Assembly (NCBI GenBank): GCA_013215145.1
Contig: JABSRP010000012.1
Coordinates: 218,651 to 282,650 of the forward strand
DNA from: Pseudobacteriovorax sp.
GTDB taxonomy: Bacteria > Bdellovibrionota_B > Oligoflexia > Oligoflexales > Oligoflexaceae
DNA length: 64,000 bases
Direction: 5' to 3'
How positions within the stretch are numbered: the first letter of the stretch is position 1; each line of letters begins with the position of its first letter. Position numbers and translations under genes: made by a program. Of this stretch, positions 50,689 to 58,794 are shown one piece after another. Below the pieces are notes generated by a model, which saw only the letters and a list, made by a program, of their open reading frames with translations, ran no database searches and had not been told where the DNA came from.

Positions 50689-51902
50689 CTAGACTACTTG
50701 AAAGCGGCTTAGACCTTTTTGAAGAAGATAATCAGATGAATTTTAAGGGTATTAATCTGAAGTATCATCTCGACCGATTTTCGAATCCTTCGTACGTCTT
50801 TTATCGCGATATGATAAAAAATCGTATGGCGTCTCTAAAGGAAAATTTAGATAGCGCAATTAAAATAAACTACGCAATAAAATCAAACCCTAATCCTCAT
50901 GTAGTTGAATTGATGTCAAGTCTAGCTGATGGATTTGATCTAGCCTCTAAGCTCGAACTCAACCTGGCACTAAATACAGGGATTGATCCAGACAACGTAT
51001 CGTTTGCAGGCCCTGGCAAATCACGCGAAGAGCTGCGGACGGCCGTATCTGTTGGGGTAACAGTAAACGTAGAGAGTCTAAGAGAGCTCGATATCCTTCG
51101 CGAGACTGGAGAGTTATTGGGTATCAAACCTGCTGTTGCTCTAAGAATTAACGTACCCTTTGAAACCAAGGGTTTTGGTCTGAAGATGGGTGGAACCCCT
51201 AGACAATTTGGCATTGACTGGGAACAAGTACCAGGTGCTGTGGATAAAATAAAGTCTTTCGATTTCCACTTTAAAGGACTTCATTTATTTTCTGGATCAC
51301 AAAATCTCGACACCCAGGCAATTGTAGATGCTCAAAAAAAATCCTACGAGCTTGCGATCAAATTTACAGACGAACATATATTGCCGATGAAGAAGATTAA
51401 CCTTGGTGGAGGTCTGGGGATTCCTTACTATCCAAATGATAAATCTCTTAAAACTGATATCATAAAGGAAAATTTAAATAATATTGCAGATTGGTCTAAA
51501 AAAGACTTTGATCACTCACAAGTAGCATTGGAGCTAGGTCGCTATCTTGTAGGAGAAGCTGGTATCTATGCCTGCGAAGTAATCGACATAAAAAAATCCG
51601 GTGGAATTGATTTTGCAATTACGAATGGTGGATTACATCACCATTTACTAGCGACAGGAAACTTCGGTCAGGTCATTAAAAGAAATTTTCCTATCCGGGT
51701 ACTTGGGAAAACATCGTCTCCTGAACCCTATAGGTTGACTGGACTGCTTTGTACCCCTTTAGATCAATTTGCGTCAAAAATTATGCTACCAAAATTAGAA
51801 CCAGGCGATAAAATTATTATTTTTCAGTCGGGTGCTTACGGAAAGACCTCTAGTCCTAGCGGCTTCCTTAGTCATCCGGAAGTTAATGAGATTTTATTGT
51901 AG
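50685..51902 (+). CDS. Fold-type III PLP-dependent decarboxylase (BtrK/exosortase-associated type)
   Basis: A 405-residue alanine-racemase-fold decarboxylase. Lys66 in INYAIKSNPNP binds PLP; FHFKGLHLFSGSQ, NLGGGLGIPYYP and ALELGRYLVGEAG match the phosphate-binding and active-site regions. The C-terminal FQSGAYG replaces the substrate-binding C-E-S-G-D of diaminopimelate decarboxylase, so a free basic amino acid is an unlikely substrate. Family members such as BtrK decarboxylate aminoacyl-ACPs. Paired with the AMP-ligase by ATGA overlap. Confidence 0.87.
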   Translation: MTRLLESGLDLFEEDNQMNFKGINLKYHLDRFSNPSYVFYRDMIKNRMASLKENLDSAIKINYAIKSNPNPHVVELMSSLADGFDLASKLELNLALNTGIDPDNVSFAGPGKSREELRTAVSVGVTVNVESLRELDILRETGELLGIKPAVALRINVPFETKGFGLKMGGTPRQFGIDWEQVPGAVDKIKSFDFHFKGLHLFSGSQNLDTQAIVDAQKKSYELAIKFTDEHILPMKKINLGGGLGIPYYPNDKSLKTDIIKENLNNIADWSKKDFDHSQVALELGRYLVGEAGIYACEVIDIKKSGGIDFAITNGGLHHHLLATGNFGQVIKRNFPIRVLGKTSSPEPYRLTGLLCTPLDQFASKIMLPKLEPGDKIIIFQSGAYGKTSSPSGFLSHPEVNEILL

Positions 51903-51910
51903 GGGTATTT

Positions 51911-53281
51911 ATGTTCTTAGATAGTGCGAGGCATATCGTAGATCTCGGAAAGCAATCATTGTGGTTGACTCTGGTTCAACTTGCTCCCTTTATTCTGGGA
52001 TTCGTCATGCACAGACTAATTGGTCCACTCGATACGTATAGCGCATTTGGACTTTTAGATAAAATCGCCTTCGCTGCGATTCTCGGGGGGACGGGCTTAA
52101 TGCAGGCATTGTTTTTTTTCGCCGGTGATGGGATCGGGCGAAAAGACATTGATGCCTATCAGAGTAGTATGGCAAACGGTCTCTTTGTGTCGGTTTTGAT
52201 TTCTTTCTTGCTGTCTCTAACAATATTTTTTACTGGCGAAATTCTAATTGCAATTGGAGTAGATGAATCTATTTACTCCATGGTGAAGGAGCTGTCCCCA
52301 TATGTAGCGGTACTGATCATACCTAGTATTCTTTTGTCGCCGCTAAAGATACATTTAATCCTGCAGAATAAATCTCATTTGCTTTCGGTTTTATTTAGCT
52401 TTGGATCAATAGTAGGAATCATCGCTTGTATGTATTTAGTCGAAACCCTAAATGTAAGTGATTACGACATGACGAAAAGTATATTGCTATGCGTCGCTTC
52501 CGTAAATGCCATTGTTTTGATTGTGTCATACTTTCTTGGATTAAATACATCCTTCCCGCTACCTAATTTAAAAGGCTTCTTAAACAGAATATCCCGATCT
52601 AAGGTGGTGGGTTTGTTTGCTCTCGGTTGGCCAATTAGCGGTGTAATTCTCATAGAGAATTTTGCGATACTTCTATCGCTGCTTATCATTGGTAGATATT
52701 GGCCTGAAGTACTCTCGATTCATACGGTAGTTCTTCTTTGGATAAGTATTGGTTTACTTGCAAGCCTTGGTATTTCTCAAGCTATAGTACAAAAGGTCAG
52801 TGTTCTATGGTCTGAGGGTCAAAAAATTGAAAGTAGAAAATATTGTATTGCAGCTACAATATTAACTTTTATGTTTTCTGGATTACTAGTTCTCTTGTTT
52901 TCAGTATTCCCCAATGAACTTGTAGGAGTATTCTATAGACCCGATCCTACTAATAAACAAATCATAGGACATATGGGCCAATCGATGATTCAAGCAGGTG
53001 TGTTGTGCGGTCTACAAAGTTTCATCGTAGTTTTTGCTTCGATGCTTAGGGGAATTGGACAAACACGGGCTCCTCTGTTCCAAGCCCTTATCGGTTACGG
53101 TATTTTTGGAGGTCTCAGTCAGTATCTGTTTGCATTTTATCTAGATCAAGGTGTCTTAGGCCTTTGGTTTGGAATGAATTTAGGTTTTGCTATCACAGCC
53201 TTAGTTATCTTTCGAAAAGTTATTAAGGAAATGGATTTATTTAGACTAACTGGTCATTTAAAGGAGAAGACTAATGTTTAA
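51911..53281 (+). CDS. MATE family efflux transporter, cluster exporter
   Basis: A 456-residue membrane protein with about 12 helices in the MATE arrangement: FVMHRLIGPLDTYSAFGLLD in helix 1-2, GLFALGWPISG at the start of the second half, and MLRGIGQTRAPLFQALIGY. It differs from the MATE protein at 12803 and shares few local motifs. By position it should export the cluster product from the cytoplasm. It overlaps the next gene by eight bases. Confidence 0.85.
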   Translation: MFLDSARHIVDLGKQSLWLTLVQLAPFILGFVMHRLIGPLDTYSAFGLLDKIAFAAILGGTGLMQALFFFAGDGIGRKDIDAYQSSMANGLFVSVLISFLLSLTIFFTGEILIAIGVDESIYSMVKELSPYVAVLIIPSILLSPLKIHLILQNKSHLLSVLFSFGSIVGIIACMYLVETLNVSDYDMTKSILLCVASVNAIVLIVSYFLGLNTSFPLPNLKGFLNRISRSKVVGLFALGWPISGVILIENFAILLSLLIIGRYWPEVLSIHTVVLLWISIGLLASLGISQAIVQKVSVLWSEGQKIESRKYCIAATILTFMFSGLLVLLFSVFPNELVGVFYRPDPTNKQIIGHMGQSMIQAGVLCGLQSFIVVFASMLRGIGQTRAPLFQALIGYGIFGGLSQYLFAFYLDQGVLGLWFGMNLGFAITALVIFRKVIKEMDLFRLTGHLKEKTNV

Positions 53282-53843
53282 AAGGATTTTATATTCATTC
53301 ACAACTATTTGTTTTATAAGTAGTGCCCCAATATTCGCTAGCTCAAAACACTGTAAAAACAGCTTAACTCTGGAAAATGAGCTTGTGGAAACCAGTGTTA
53401 ACGCCTTTAAAAAAGACATTAACCCTAATGGGTTGGCGTACCTAGAAAAGAATATTGATAGTTTGAGGTCAGGGTACAAAAAATTTAAATGTCCCCTTTA
53501 CCAAAGCTATCTAGGTGTCATCATAGGTATGAAAAATGCCTTTGTTAAAGACGAAAAGTTACTTGCTAAAAATTTTAAGGAATCCAGAGGATTGTTAGAA
53601 AGAAGCCTCAGCAAAACTAAGCGAGGTAACAATGAACTTTACTATCTTATTAGCTTAAAAAACATTGCGCGATCATATTCTTACCTACCTAAACATCTTG
53701 ACGTCTATCGCTCTAAGGCCAAAGAATCGTTAGACAAAGCAAAAGATATTCGAACTAGGCTTTTGTCAAAAAATGAAAATAAAGAAGTTTTAGCATTGCT
53801 TGGCGAATCTTTGAAACGTTCAAACGACAGATTAAGTAGGTAG
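53274..53843 (+). CDS. Exported helical protein (TPR-like)
   Basis: A 189-residue protein with a signal peptide (FTTICFISSAPIFAS). The mature part is helical and Lys-rich, with two cysteines (KHCKNS, FKCPLY) and a helix-turn pattern (YYLISLKNIARSYSYLPKHL, then AKESLDKAKDI) typical of tetratricopeptide-like arrays. It lies between the exporter and the ABC genes in the same operon. It could be a periplasmic adaptor; no family recognised. Confidence 0.65.
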   Translation: MFKRILYSFTTICFISSAPIFASSKHCKNSLTLENELVETSVNAFKKDINPNGLAYLEKNIDSLRSGYKKFKCPLYQSYLGVIIGMKNAFVKDEKLLAKNFKESRGLLERSLSKTKRGNNELYYLISLKNIARSYSYLPKHLDVYRSKAKESLDKAKDIRTRLLSKNENKEVLALLGESLKRSNDRLSR

Positions 53844-53847
53844 TATC

Positions 53848-54522
53848 ATGAATTTATCCTTCGAAAATCTCAAAAAATCATACCAGTTGGGTGATAAGTC
53901 GTATCTTGCATTAAAAGGCATATCCACAACCTTTAGTGAGCCTGGCTTAGTCTCATTAATGGGACCTAGTGGTTCAGGAAAATCGACCCTACTTCACTGT
54001 TTAGGACTGATTGATAGTGCTGATGAAGGTATCATTCATTTCGAAGGAAAGCGGATTGATAACCTTTCAGACGATCAAAAAAGTAAATTTAGATTAGTGT
54101 CTTTTGGTTTTGTTTTTCAGTCATATCATCTGATTCCGACTCTTAGTGTCATTGAGAATGTTGCACTACCTGCTGTTTACAAAAGTCGTAACCTAAAAAA
54201 GAGTTATGAGATGGCTGATTCATTGCTTCAGCGTGTTGGACTAGAAGAGTTTAAAAAACGTCGTATCAATCAGCTTAGTGGTGGGCAGAGACAGAGGGTA
54301 GCAATAGCCAGAGCTCTTGTAAATCAGCCAAAGATTATTTTCGCTGATGAACCGACTGCCAATCTTGACTCTAAGACGTCAGAGGCAGTTCTAGATATGT
54401 TTCAAGATATTATAAAAGAACAAAAAATAATGGCACTGATTTCTACACATGATAATGCGGTCGCAAAGAGATCAGATCATATTATCTCAATGTTAGATGG
54501 TCAATTAGAGGGTATGGTATGA
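53848..54522 (+). CDS. ABC transporter ATP-binding protein, LolD/MacB type
   Basis: A 224-residue ATPase with Walker A GPSGSGKST (39-47), [15 protein letters not shown] signature and IIFADEPTANLDS (Walker B). The spacing and the FQSYHLIPTLSVIENV Q-loop region are of the LolD/MacB/FtsE group. It partners the permease encoded by the next gene (ATGA overlap). Such systems move lipoproteins or small amphiphiles out of the inner membrane. Confidence 0.92.
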   Translation: MNLSFENLKKSYQLGDKSYLALKGISTTFSEPGLVSLMGPSGSGKSTLLHCLGLIDSADEGIIHFEGKRIDNLSDDQKSKFRLVSFGFVFQSYHLIPTLSVIENVALPAVYKSRNLKKSYEMADSLLQRVGLEEFKKRRINQLSGGQRQRVAIARALVNQPKIIFADEPTANLDSKTSEAVLDMFQDIIKEQKIMALISTHDNAVAKRSDHIISMLDGQLEGMV

Positions 54523-56501
54523 TCTATAAATTTTTAATCAAAATGGCTTTCTTAAATCTATTACGATCTCCAAAAAGAAGCTTTATCACAATTCTTTCCA
54601 TCGGTATCAGTGTACTTGGATCACTGTTATTCTATGGATACATGCAGTATACCTATTGGGGTTTGAGTGAAAATTTTTCCAGATCAGGTAACGGACATAT
54701 ACAAATAGCCAAAGTTAATTGGTTTGATAGTAGTACACCTGAGAAAGAAAGAGGATCCGTAGAGATTCTTAAGAAAATTGAAAATGATATTCTAGAAAAC
54801 AAAGAACTTAGTGAACTGATACAAGGTATGTCGTTGAAGAGGAAATTTTCGGGAGTCATCGGAACGGGCGATAGTAGTACGGTTTTTGTTGCTGAAGGGG
54901 TAGATCCTGAGGGACACTTAGCATTGAGCAGTTGGACTCCGGTAAATATTGGGGAAAATATCCTTGAAGAAGAACCTTTCGGTGTGGTGATTGGAAAACG
55001 AATGGCTGAGCGCTTAGAGCTTAGTCTTGGTGATTATGCTTCACTCTTAGTGTCGACAGATGACGGTAGAATGAATGCAATAGACGTGTCTATATTAGGA
55101 TTATTGGAATCACGATCTAAAGAGTCAGAAGCAGTAAGACTAATTATACCCTTTGGAACAGCTCAGGATTCTTTACAATCCGAGCAAGCGGATTATTTGG
55201 CAATCTCACTCAATGAGACGGATGATACTGAAAAAGTTCTTTCAGAAATCAATTTTCTAGTTTCTAATTATAGCGGTTATGCAGCTAAACCATGGCACGA
55301 AGTTGCTGACTTCTATTTAGGAGTAAAAAACCTAAACGACAGGCTATTTATCGTATTTCTTTCGATCCTTTTGTTGGTTTCAGTTCTAGCAATGTCTAAT
55401 ACTCTTTATATGTCGATTATGGAGAGGCATGATGAAATTGGTATTTTGCGTTCGATTGGAATTTTGCGAGGATTTATCTCGTCTCTATTCGTCCAAGAGA
55501 CTTTCCTACTATCAATTGTGGGGGCTTTCATCGGTGCTACATTTGCGTTATCCATAGGCGGTGTTATCGATCTTATGGGTGGTATCCCTATGCCTCCACC
55601 GCCTGGAGCGAGTAAAGGATATAATCTAAAATTATTTATAGATTGGCATGGAGTTCTTATCGTGATGTTGGTGGCTATCATTAGTTCAGCTTTAGCTTGT
55701 ATTTTTCCCATAAGGTCTGCTGGAAAGACAAAGATTATAGATCTTTTGTTAAAAACAGCGTTTTTCCTATTCATTTTTACCCCCTATGTTGCTCAAAGCT
55801 CAACCTCAGATTTAAAGGGAGATGGTAGTCAGGTTCTTTCTACAATAAACAGCAGTTTTCCTTATCCAAAAGACAAGTCGTTTTTAGCAGAGGTAGAGTT
55901 TCTTAATATTGTCGATGGAAAAGAAAAGAAACGGGTGGTCTATCGATCGATTTCACAAGATTATAAAAAAATAGCTGTCGCGGTCTCTGACCCAAAGGGG
56001 CAAAGGATGGCTGTTCTTAGGACAGAAAAGGGCGTGTGGATTCAAAAGGAAGGGGGACGTTTACCTTTGCGAATTTCACCTGCCGGGAGACTAGTTGGAG
56101 AAGCATCTATTGGCGACGTCTTGGATGTCAGATTCAATGGTCGTGATTATGAAATAACCCAAATGAATAGCAAATCAGGAATTATCACACTCGATTTGAA
56201 AGGCGTTAGTAAGGATGCGAGTTATGGCACTATTCAGTTGCTTTACGATTCCAAGCAACGCAGACTCAAAAAAATTAGATATCACACGATCTCTGGAAAA
56301 ATCATCAAAATAGGCGAACCTATTTATAAAGATGACGATGATTTGATCGATGGATTGAATGTCATAGATGCGATTAATAGTTCAAATCAAACAAAAGTAA
56401 CGTTTCTTGGTGTGAAGGTTATAGAAGCGAATCCTGATAGCTTTTTTTCTCGCGGAAAACTGAATCGTTCAACCAAGAAAATTATCAAGGAATCGCTGTA
56501 A
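54519..56501 (+). CDS. FtsX/LolC-type ABC permease fused to a LolA-like domain
   Basis: A 660-residue protein. Residues 1-400 are a LolC/E-like permease: one N-terminal helix, a periplasmic MacB-like domain (about 45-265), and three helices (about 275-395). A fifth helix, AFFLFIFTPYVAQS (about 410-425), looks like a former signal peptide and carries a 230-residue periplasmic domain similar to outer-membrane lipoprotein-sorting (LolA-like) proteins (FLAEVEFLNIVDGKEKKRVVY, MAVLRTEKGVWIQ). In related operons the LolA-like protein is a separate gene; here permease and carrier are one chain. Confidence 0.83.
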   Translation: MIYKFLIKMAFLNLLRSPKRSFITILSIGISVLGSLLFYGYMQYTYWGLSENFSRSGNGHIQIAKVNWFDSSTPEKERGSVEILKKIENDILENKELSELIQGMSLKRKFSGVIGTGDSSTVFVAEGVDPEGHLALSSWTPVNIGENILEEEPFGVVIGKRMAERLELSLGDYASLLVSTDDGRMNAIDVSILGLLESRSKESEAVRLIIPFGTAQDSLQSEQADYLAISLNETDDTEKVLSEINFLVSNYSGYAAKPWHEVADFYLGVKNLNDRLFIVFLSILLLVSVLAMSNTLYMSIMERHDEIGILRSIGILRGFISSLFVQETFLLSIVGAFIGATFALSIGGVIDLMGGIPMPPPPGASKGYNLKLFIDWHGVLIVMLVAIISSALACIFPIRSAGKTKIIDLLLKTAFFLFIFTPYVAQSSTSDLKGDGSQVLSTINSSFPYPKDKSFLAEVEFLNIVDGKEKKRVVYRSISQDYKKIAVAVSDPKGQRMAVLRTEKGVWIQKEGGRLPLRISPAGRLVGEASIGDVLDVRFNGRDYEITQMNSKSGIITLDLKGVSKDASYGTIQLLYDSKQRRLKKIRYHTISGKIIKIGEPIYKDDDDLIDGLNVIDAINSSNQTKVTFLGVKVIEANPDSFFSRGKLNRSTKKIIKESL

Positions 56502-57668
56502 ATGATTATGCTGCGGCTAAGTCTTATTTTTATGATCATGTCGACAAATATCTATGCGGTATGGAATGGCGCAGAAGTCGAGTTATACCCCAATATCGAA
56601 GCGTCTAGTCGTCATTGGCGGACCGTAGTAGACGAAGTTCCCAATTCTGAAGACTATTTATCGATAGGTGTAAAAGCAAATATTGACCTAGATCTTTGGC
56701 GAATTATTTTAGATCATCGTAGTTCCTGCGTTTCAACTATTGGAGTCGAGAGTAAAAATATCTGCGAAACTGATCTGATTGAAGGTTTCATAAACTTAGA
56801 GACTGACTATTGGAACGCGATACTTGGACGTTATTCATATAGGATAGGTACGGCAGTCTCCACAAACCCTTCGAACCCCATAAGGGCGGGCATGCGTAAT
56901 GAACAAGGTCCATTTGCAATTGAGAAGGGCGCAGATCTTTTTCAATTATCCCGTTTTTTAAATGACGATATTTCACTAGGTTTTCTAACAGTATATGAAA
57001 AGGGCCAGAATGAGTTAGTTCCTTACATCACGGTAGACTATAGCGGTGAATATGTTCAAAGTCGTTTCATACTGGGATCAGATTTTTATGGACAAAGCAT
57101 GAGTGCTACACCTTTTGATTCGCTAGTCTTGTATCTAGACTACAATATTCATAGAGGCAAGAAAGAGGACTCGTATTTCAGTGATGGAGTTTTTGGCAGT
57201 CGAATCAGTATTCCTTTTTTACCCATGACTTTATCTCTCGAATATATTCGAAATGCACATGGATTGGCAAATGGAGAGACTGACGACCATCTTTACGACT
57301 TAGATATCGGTATGGGCTCAGTAGTAACATCGGAACGATATGACTACTATAATCATAAAAAACCAGGATCTGAAGACAACTTTAGCTGGGGAGCGAATCA
57401 ATGGCTAAGTCGAGATTTGATTTTTATGAATATCGTCACACATTTTCAAAGTAATTGGGCCCCTATCTTGAGGGGATTTTATTCCTTGAGTGATAGTAGT
57501 TCATTATTGATCATGGGAACCCAGTTTGTTCATCAACAAGATGGAAATCAGTTCTCATTGTCTGTCGAAAACGAATCCTATCGTGGTGATAGACATAGTG
57601 AGTACGGTTGGGTTGCGAGTACAATTTTAAGGTATTCTACAAAGCTAACTGTAGGCGTAACATTCTGA
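56502..57668 (+). CDS. Porin-like outer-membrane beta-barrel protein
   Basis: A 388-residue protein with signal peptide (LIFMIMSTNIYAV), alternating hydrophobic/polar strands throughout and a C-terminal aromatic strand ending in Phe (KLTVGVTF), the usual outer-membrane assembly signal. Strands such as WNAILGRYSYRIG and MTLSLEYIRNAHGL are amphipathic. It starts directly after the permease stop. Together with the ABC pair and LolA-like domain it could complete a path through the envelope. Last gene of the operon. Confidence 0.75.
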   Translation: MIMLRLSLIFMIMSTNIYAVWNGAEVELYPNIEASSRHWRTVVDEVPNSEDYLSIGVKANIDLDLWRIILDHRSSCVSTIGVESKNICETDLIEGFINLETDYWNAILGRYSYRIGTAVSTNPSNPIRAGMRNEQGPFAIEKGADLFQLSRFLNDDISLGFLTVYEKGQNELVPYITVDYSGEYVQSRFILGSDFYGQSMSATPFDSLVLYLDYNIHRGKKEDSYFSDGVFGSRISIPFLPMTLSLEYIRNAHGLANGETDDHLYDLDIGMGSVVTSERYDYYNHKKPGSEDNFSWGANQWLSRDLIFMNIVTHFQSNWAPILRGFYSLSDSSSLLIMGTQFVHQQDGNQFSLSVENESYRGDRHSEYGWVASTILRYSTKLTVGVTF

Positions 57669-57684
57669 TCGTTCCAAAAGCCAA

Positions 57685-58167
57685 TTAGTCACCTAACAAA
57701 AATGCTAGAATAAGAAGTAGATTGGTTGTAAGAATCAGAATAAGAATATACTTCGACCAATGCATCCTTTTGCGAACTTCGGGAGCTATATTTATATACC
57801 GATGTATGCCATAAATATTTGGCAAAATGGGAATGATAAAGCTCAATAAAGTGACTCCCGCGAGAAATCGGTAGCTTAGTCGTGCTTTGTTTGAGGCCTC
57901 GGTTGAGGGGTTGATATCGTCTTGATGGAGTTCTTGATCATCTTCACTATAGACGTCATTTAATAGAGACTCTGCTTTGTCAAAATCTGATCGTTTGACC
58001 AATAGACTAGAGCCAAGAGTTTCATTTAGGTCGAGTCGTTGACCGCCTAAGTTGTCCGACAAAATAGAGCAAAATATCCCATGAGCCAAAAGTTTGGCCT
58101 TAGCGATCTCTGCTTCACTGCCATCATAGTAGCTTTTTACTTTAATCAAATCACTTTCTGAGCTCAT
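57685..58167 (-). CDS. DUF2007-like protein with two C-terminal membrane helices
   Basis: About 160 residues. The N-terminal half (LIKVKSYYDGSEAEIAKAKL, HGIFCSIL, SSLLVKRSDFDKAESLL) matches DUF2007, a small putative signal-transducing domain. Two membrane helices follow (about 105-125 and 140-158). GGAAGG lies before the ATG at 58167, so the frame's first ATG at 58188 is not used. A broken paralogue of its C-terminus is at 37243-37356. Convergent with the cluster. Confidence 0.75.
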   Translation of the reverse strand: MSSESDLIKVKSYYDGSEAEIAKAKLLAHGIFCSILSDNLGGQRLDLNETLGSSLLVKRSDFDKAESLLNDVYSEDDQELHQDDINPSTEASNKARLSYRFLAGVTLLSFIIPILPNIYGIHRYINIAPEVRKRMHWSKYILILILTTNLLLILAFLLGD

Positions 58168-58208
58168 CGGTACCTTCCTTCGGCGCAACTGTGAACGGAT
58201 ATTTTTGG

Positions 58209-58580
58209 TCAGACTATGTCGGTATTCTGATCAAAAACTAGTTTCCATTGCGAGTGGATTCTTTGAAAATGTAGAGATAGCCAATAGGTCTTTTGATAGG
58301 GGCTACCTTTTTCATCTAAGTCATCATAGTGAACCTTTAGTAGTGCCAGTCCGGTGTTTTCGCATTGTTTGGCGTCAACAATATCGAAGGCTATGGACCA
58401 GTCTGGATCGCCGAACCAGGCTTGGTGTAGTTTGATAATCTCGTCGTAGCCTTTGATCTCTTTGCCATTCAAAAGTATGACGCGGACATCATCGTTTTCG
58501 TGCACAGTATTTTTATAGGTATCGAGATCTCTCTGTTTGATGGCTTCTAGATGGACTGCGAGCGCTTCTTTAAATTCCAT
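58209..58580 (-). CDS. SnoaL-like (NTF2 fold) protein
   Basis: A 123-residue protein with the NTF2-like layout: FKEALAVHLEAIKQRDLDTYKNTVHENDDVRVILLNGKEIKGYDEIIKLHQAWF-type helix-strand order (helices to about residue 55, then sheet), and YWLSLHFQRIHSQWKLVFDQ as the last strands. The fold covers many enzymes and binding proteins, so the function stays open. It precedes the DUF2007 gene on the same strand by 41 bases. Confidence 0.75.
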   Translation of the reverse strand: MEFKEALAVHLEAIKQRDLDTYKNTVHENDDVRVILLNGKEIKGYDEIIKLHQAWFGDPDWSIAFDIVDAKQCENTGLALLKVHYDDLDEKGSPYQKTYWLSLHFQRIHSQWKLVFDQNTDIV

Positions 58581-58751
58581 GGCTAATCCCTACAATTATC
58601 ACATAAATCGGCAAGTTGAGTTACATCTCTTACCCTAACTGTCTAGGGTCTATAGTAGACTAAGTCTTGTGAGAGTTCAGCTAGCTGGCTGTTTTTTTAA
58701 GAAATATATTTTCATGTGCCTGGATTTGAGTTCGAGATAGGCTCAGCAAAG

Positions 58752-58782
58752 CGTTGGAGACGCCTGATAGGAGTCTCCAACG
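58752..58782. terminator. Strong hairpin between minus-strand genes
   Basis: CGTTGGAGAC and GTCTCCAACG form a perfect 10-base-pair stem, 13 bases past the stop of the beta-lactamase-fold gene. It lacks a T run, so termination is likely but not certain. Confidence 0.65.
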
Positions 58783-58794
58783 TAAGATCTGATC

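Noticed and set aside
49123..51902. Part of an exosortase/PEP-CTERM locus
   Set aside because: The AMP-ligase and decarboxylase resemble those of exosortase A loci, but no exosortase, PEP-CTERM protein or polysaccharide genes are present in the window.
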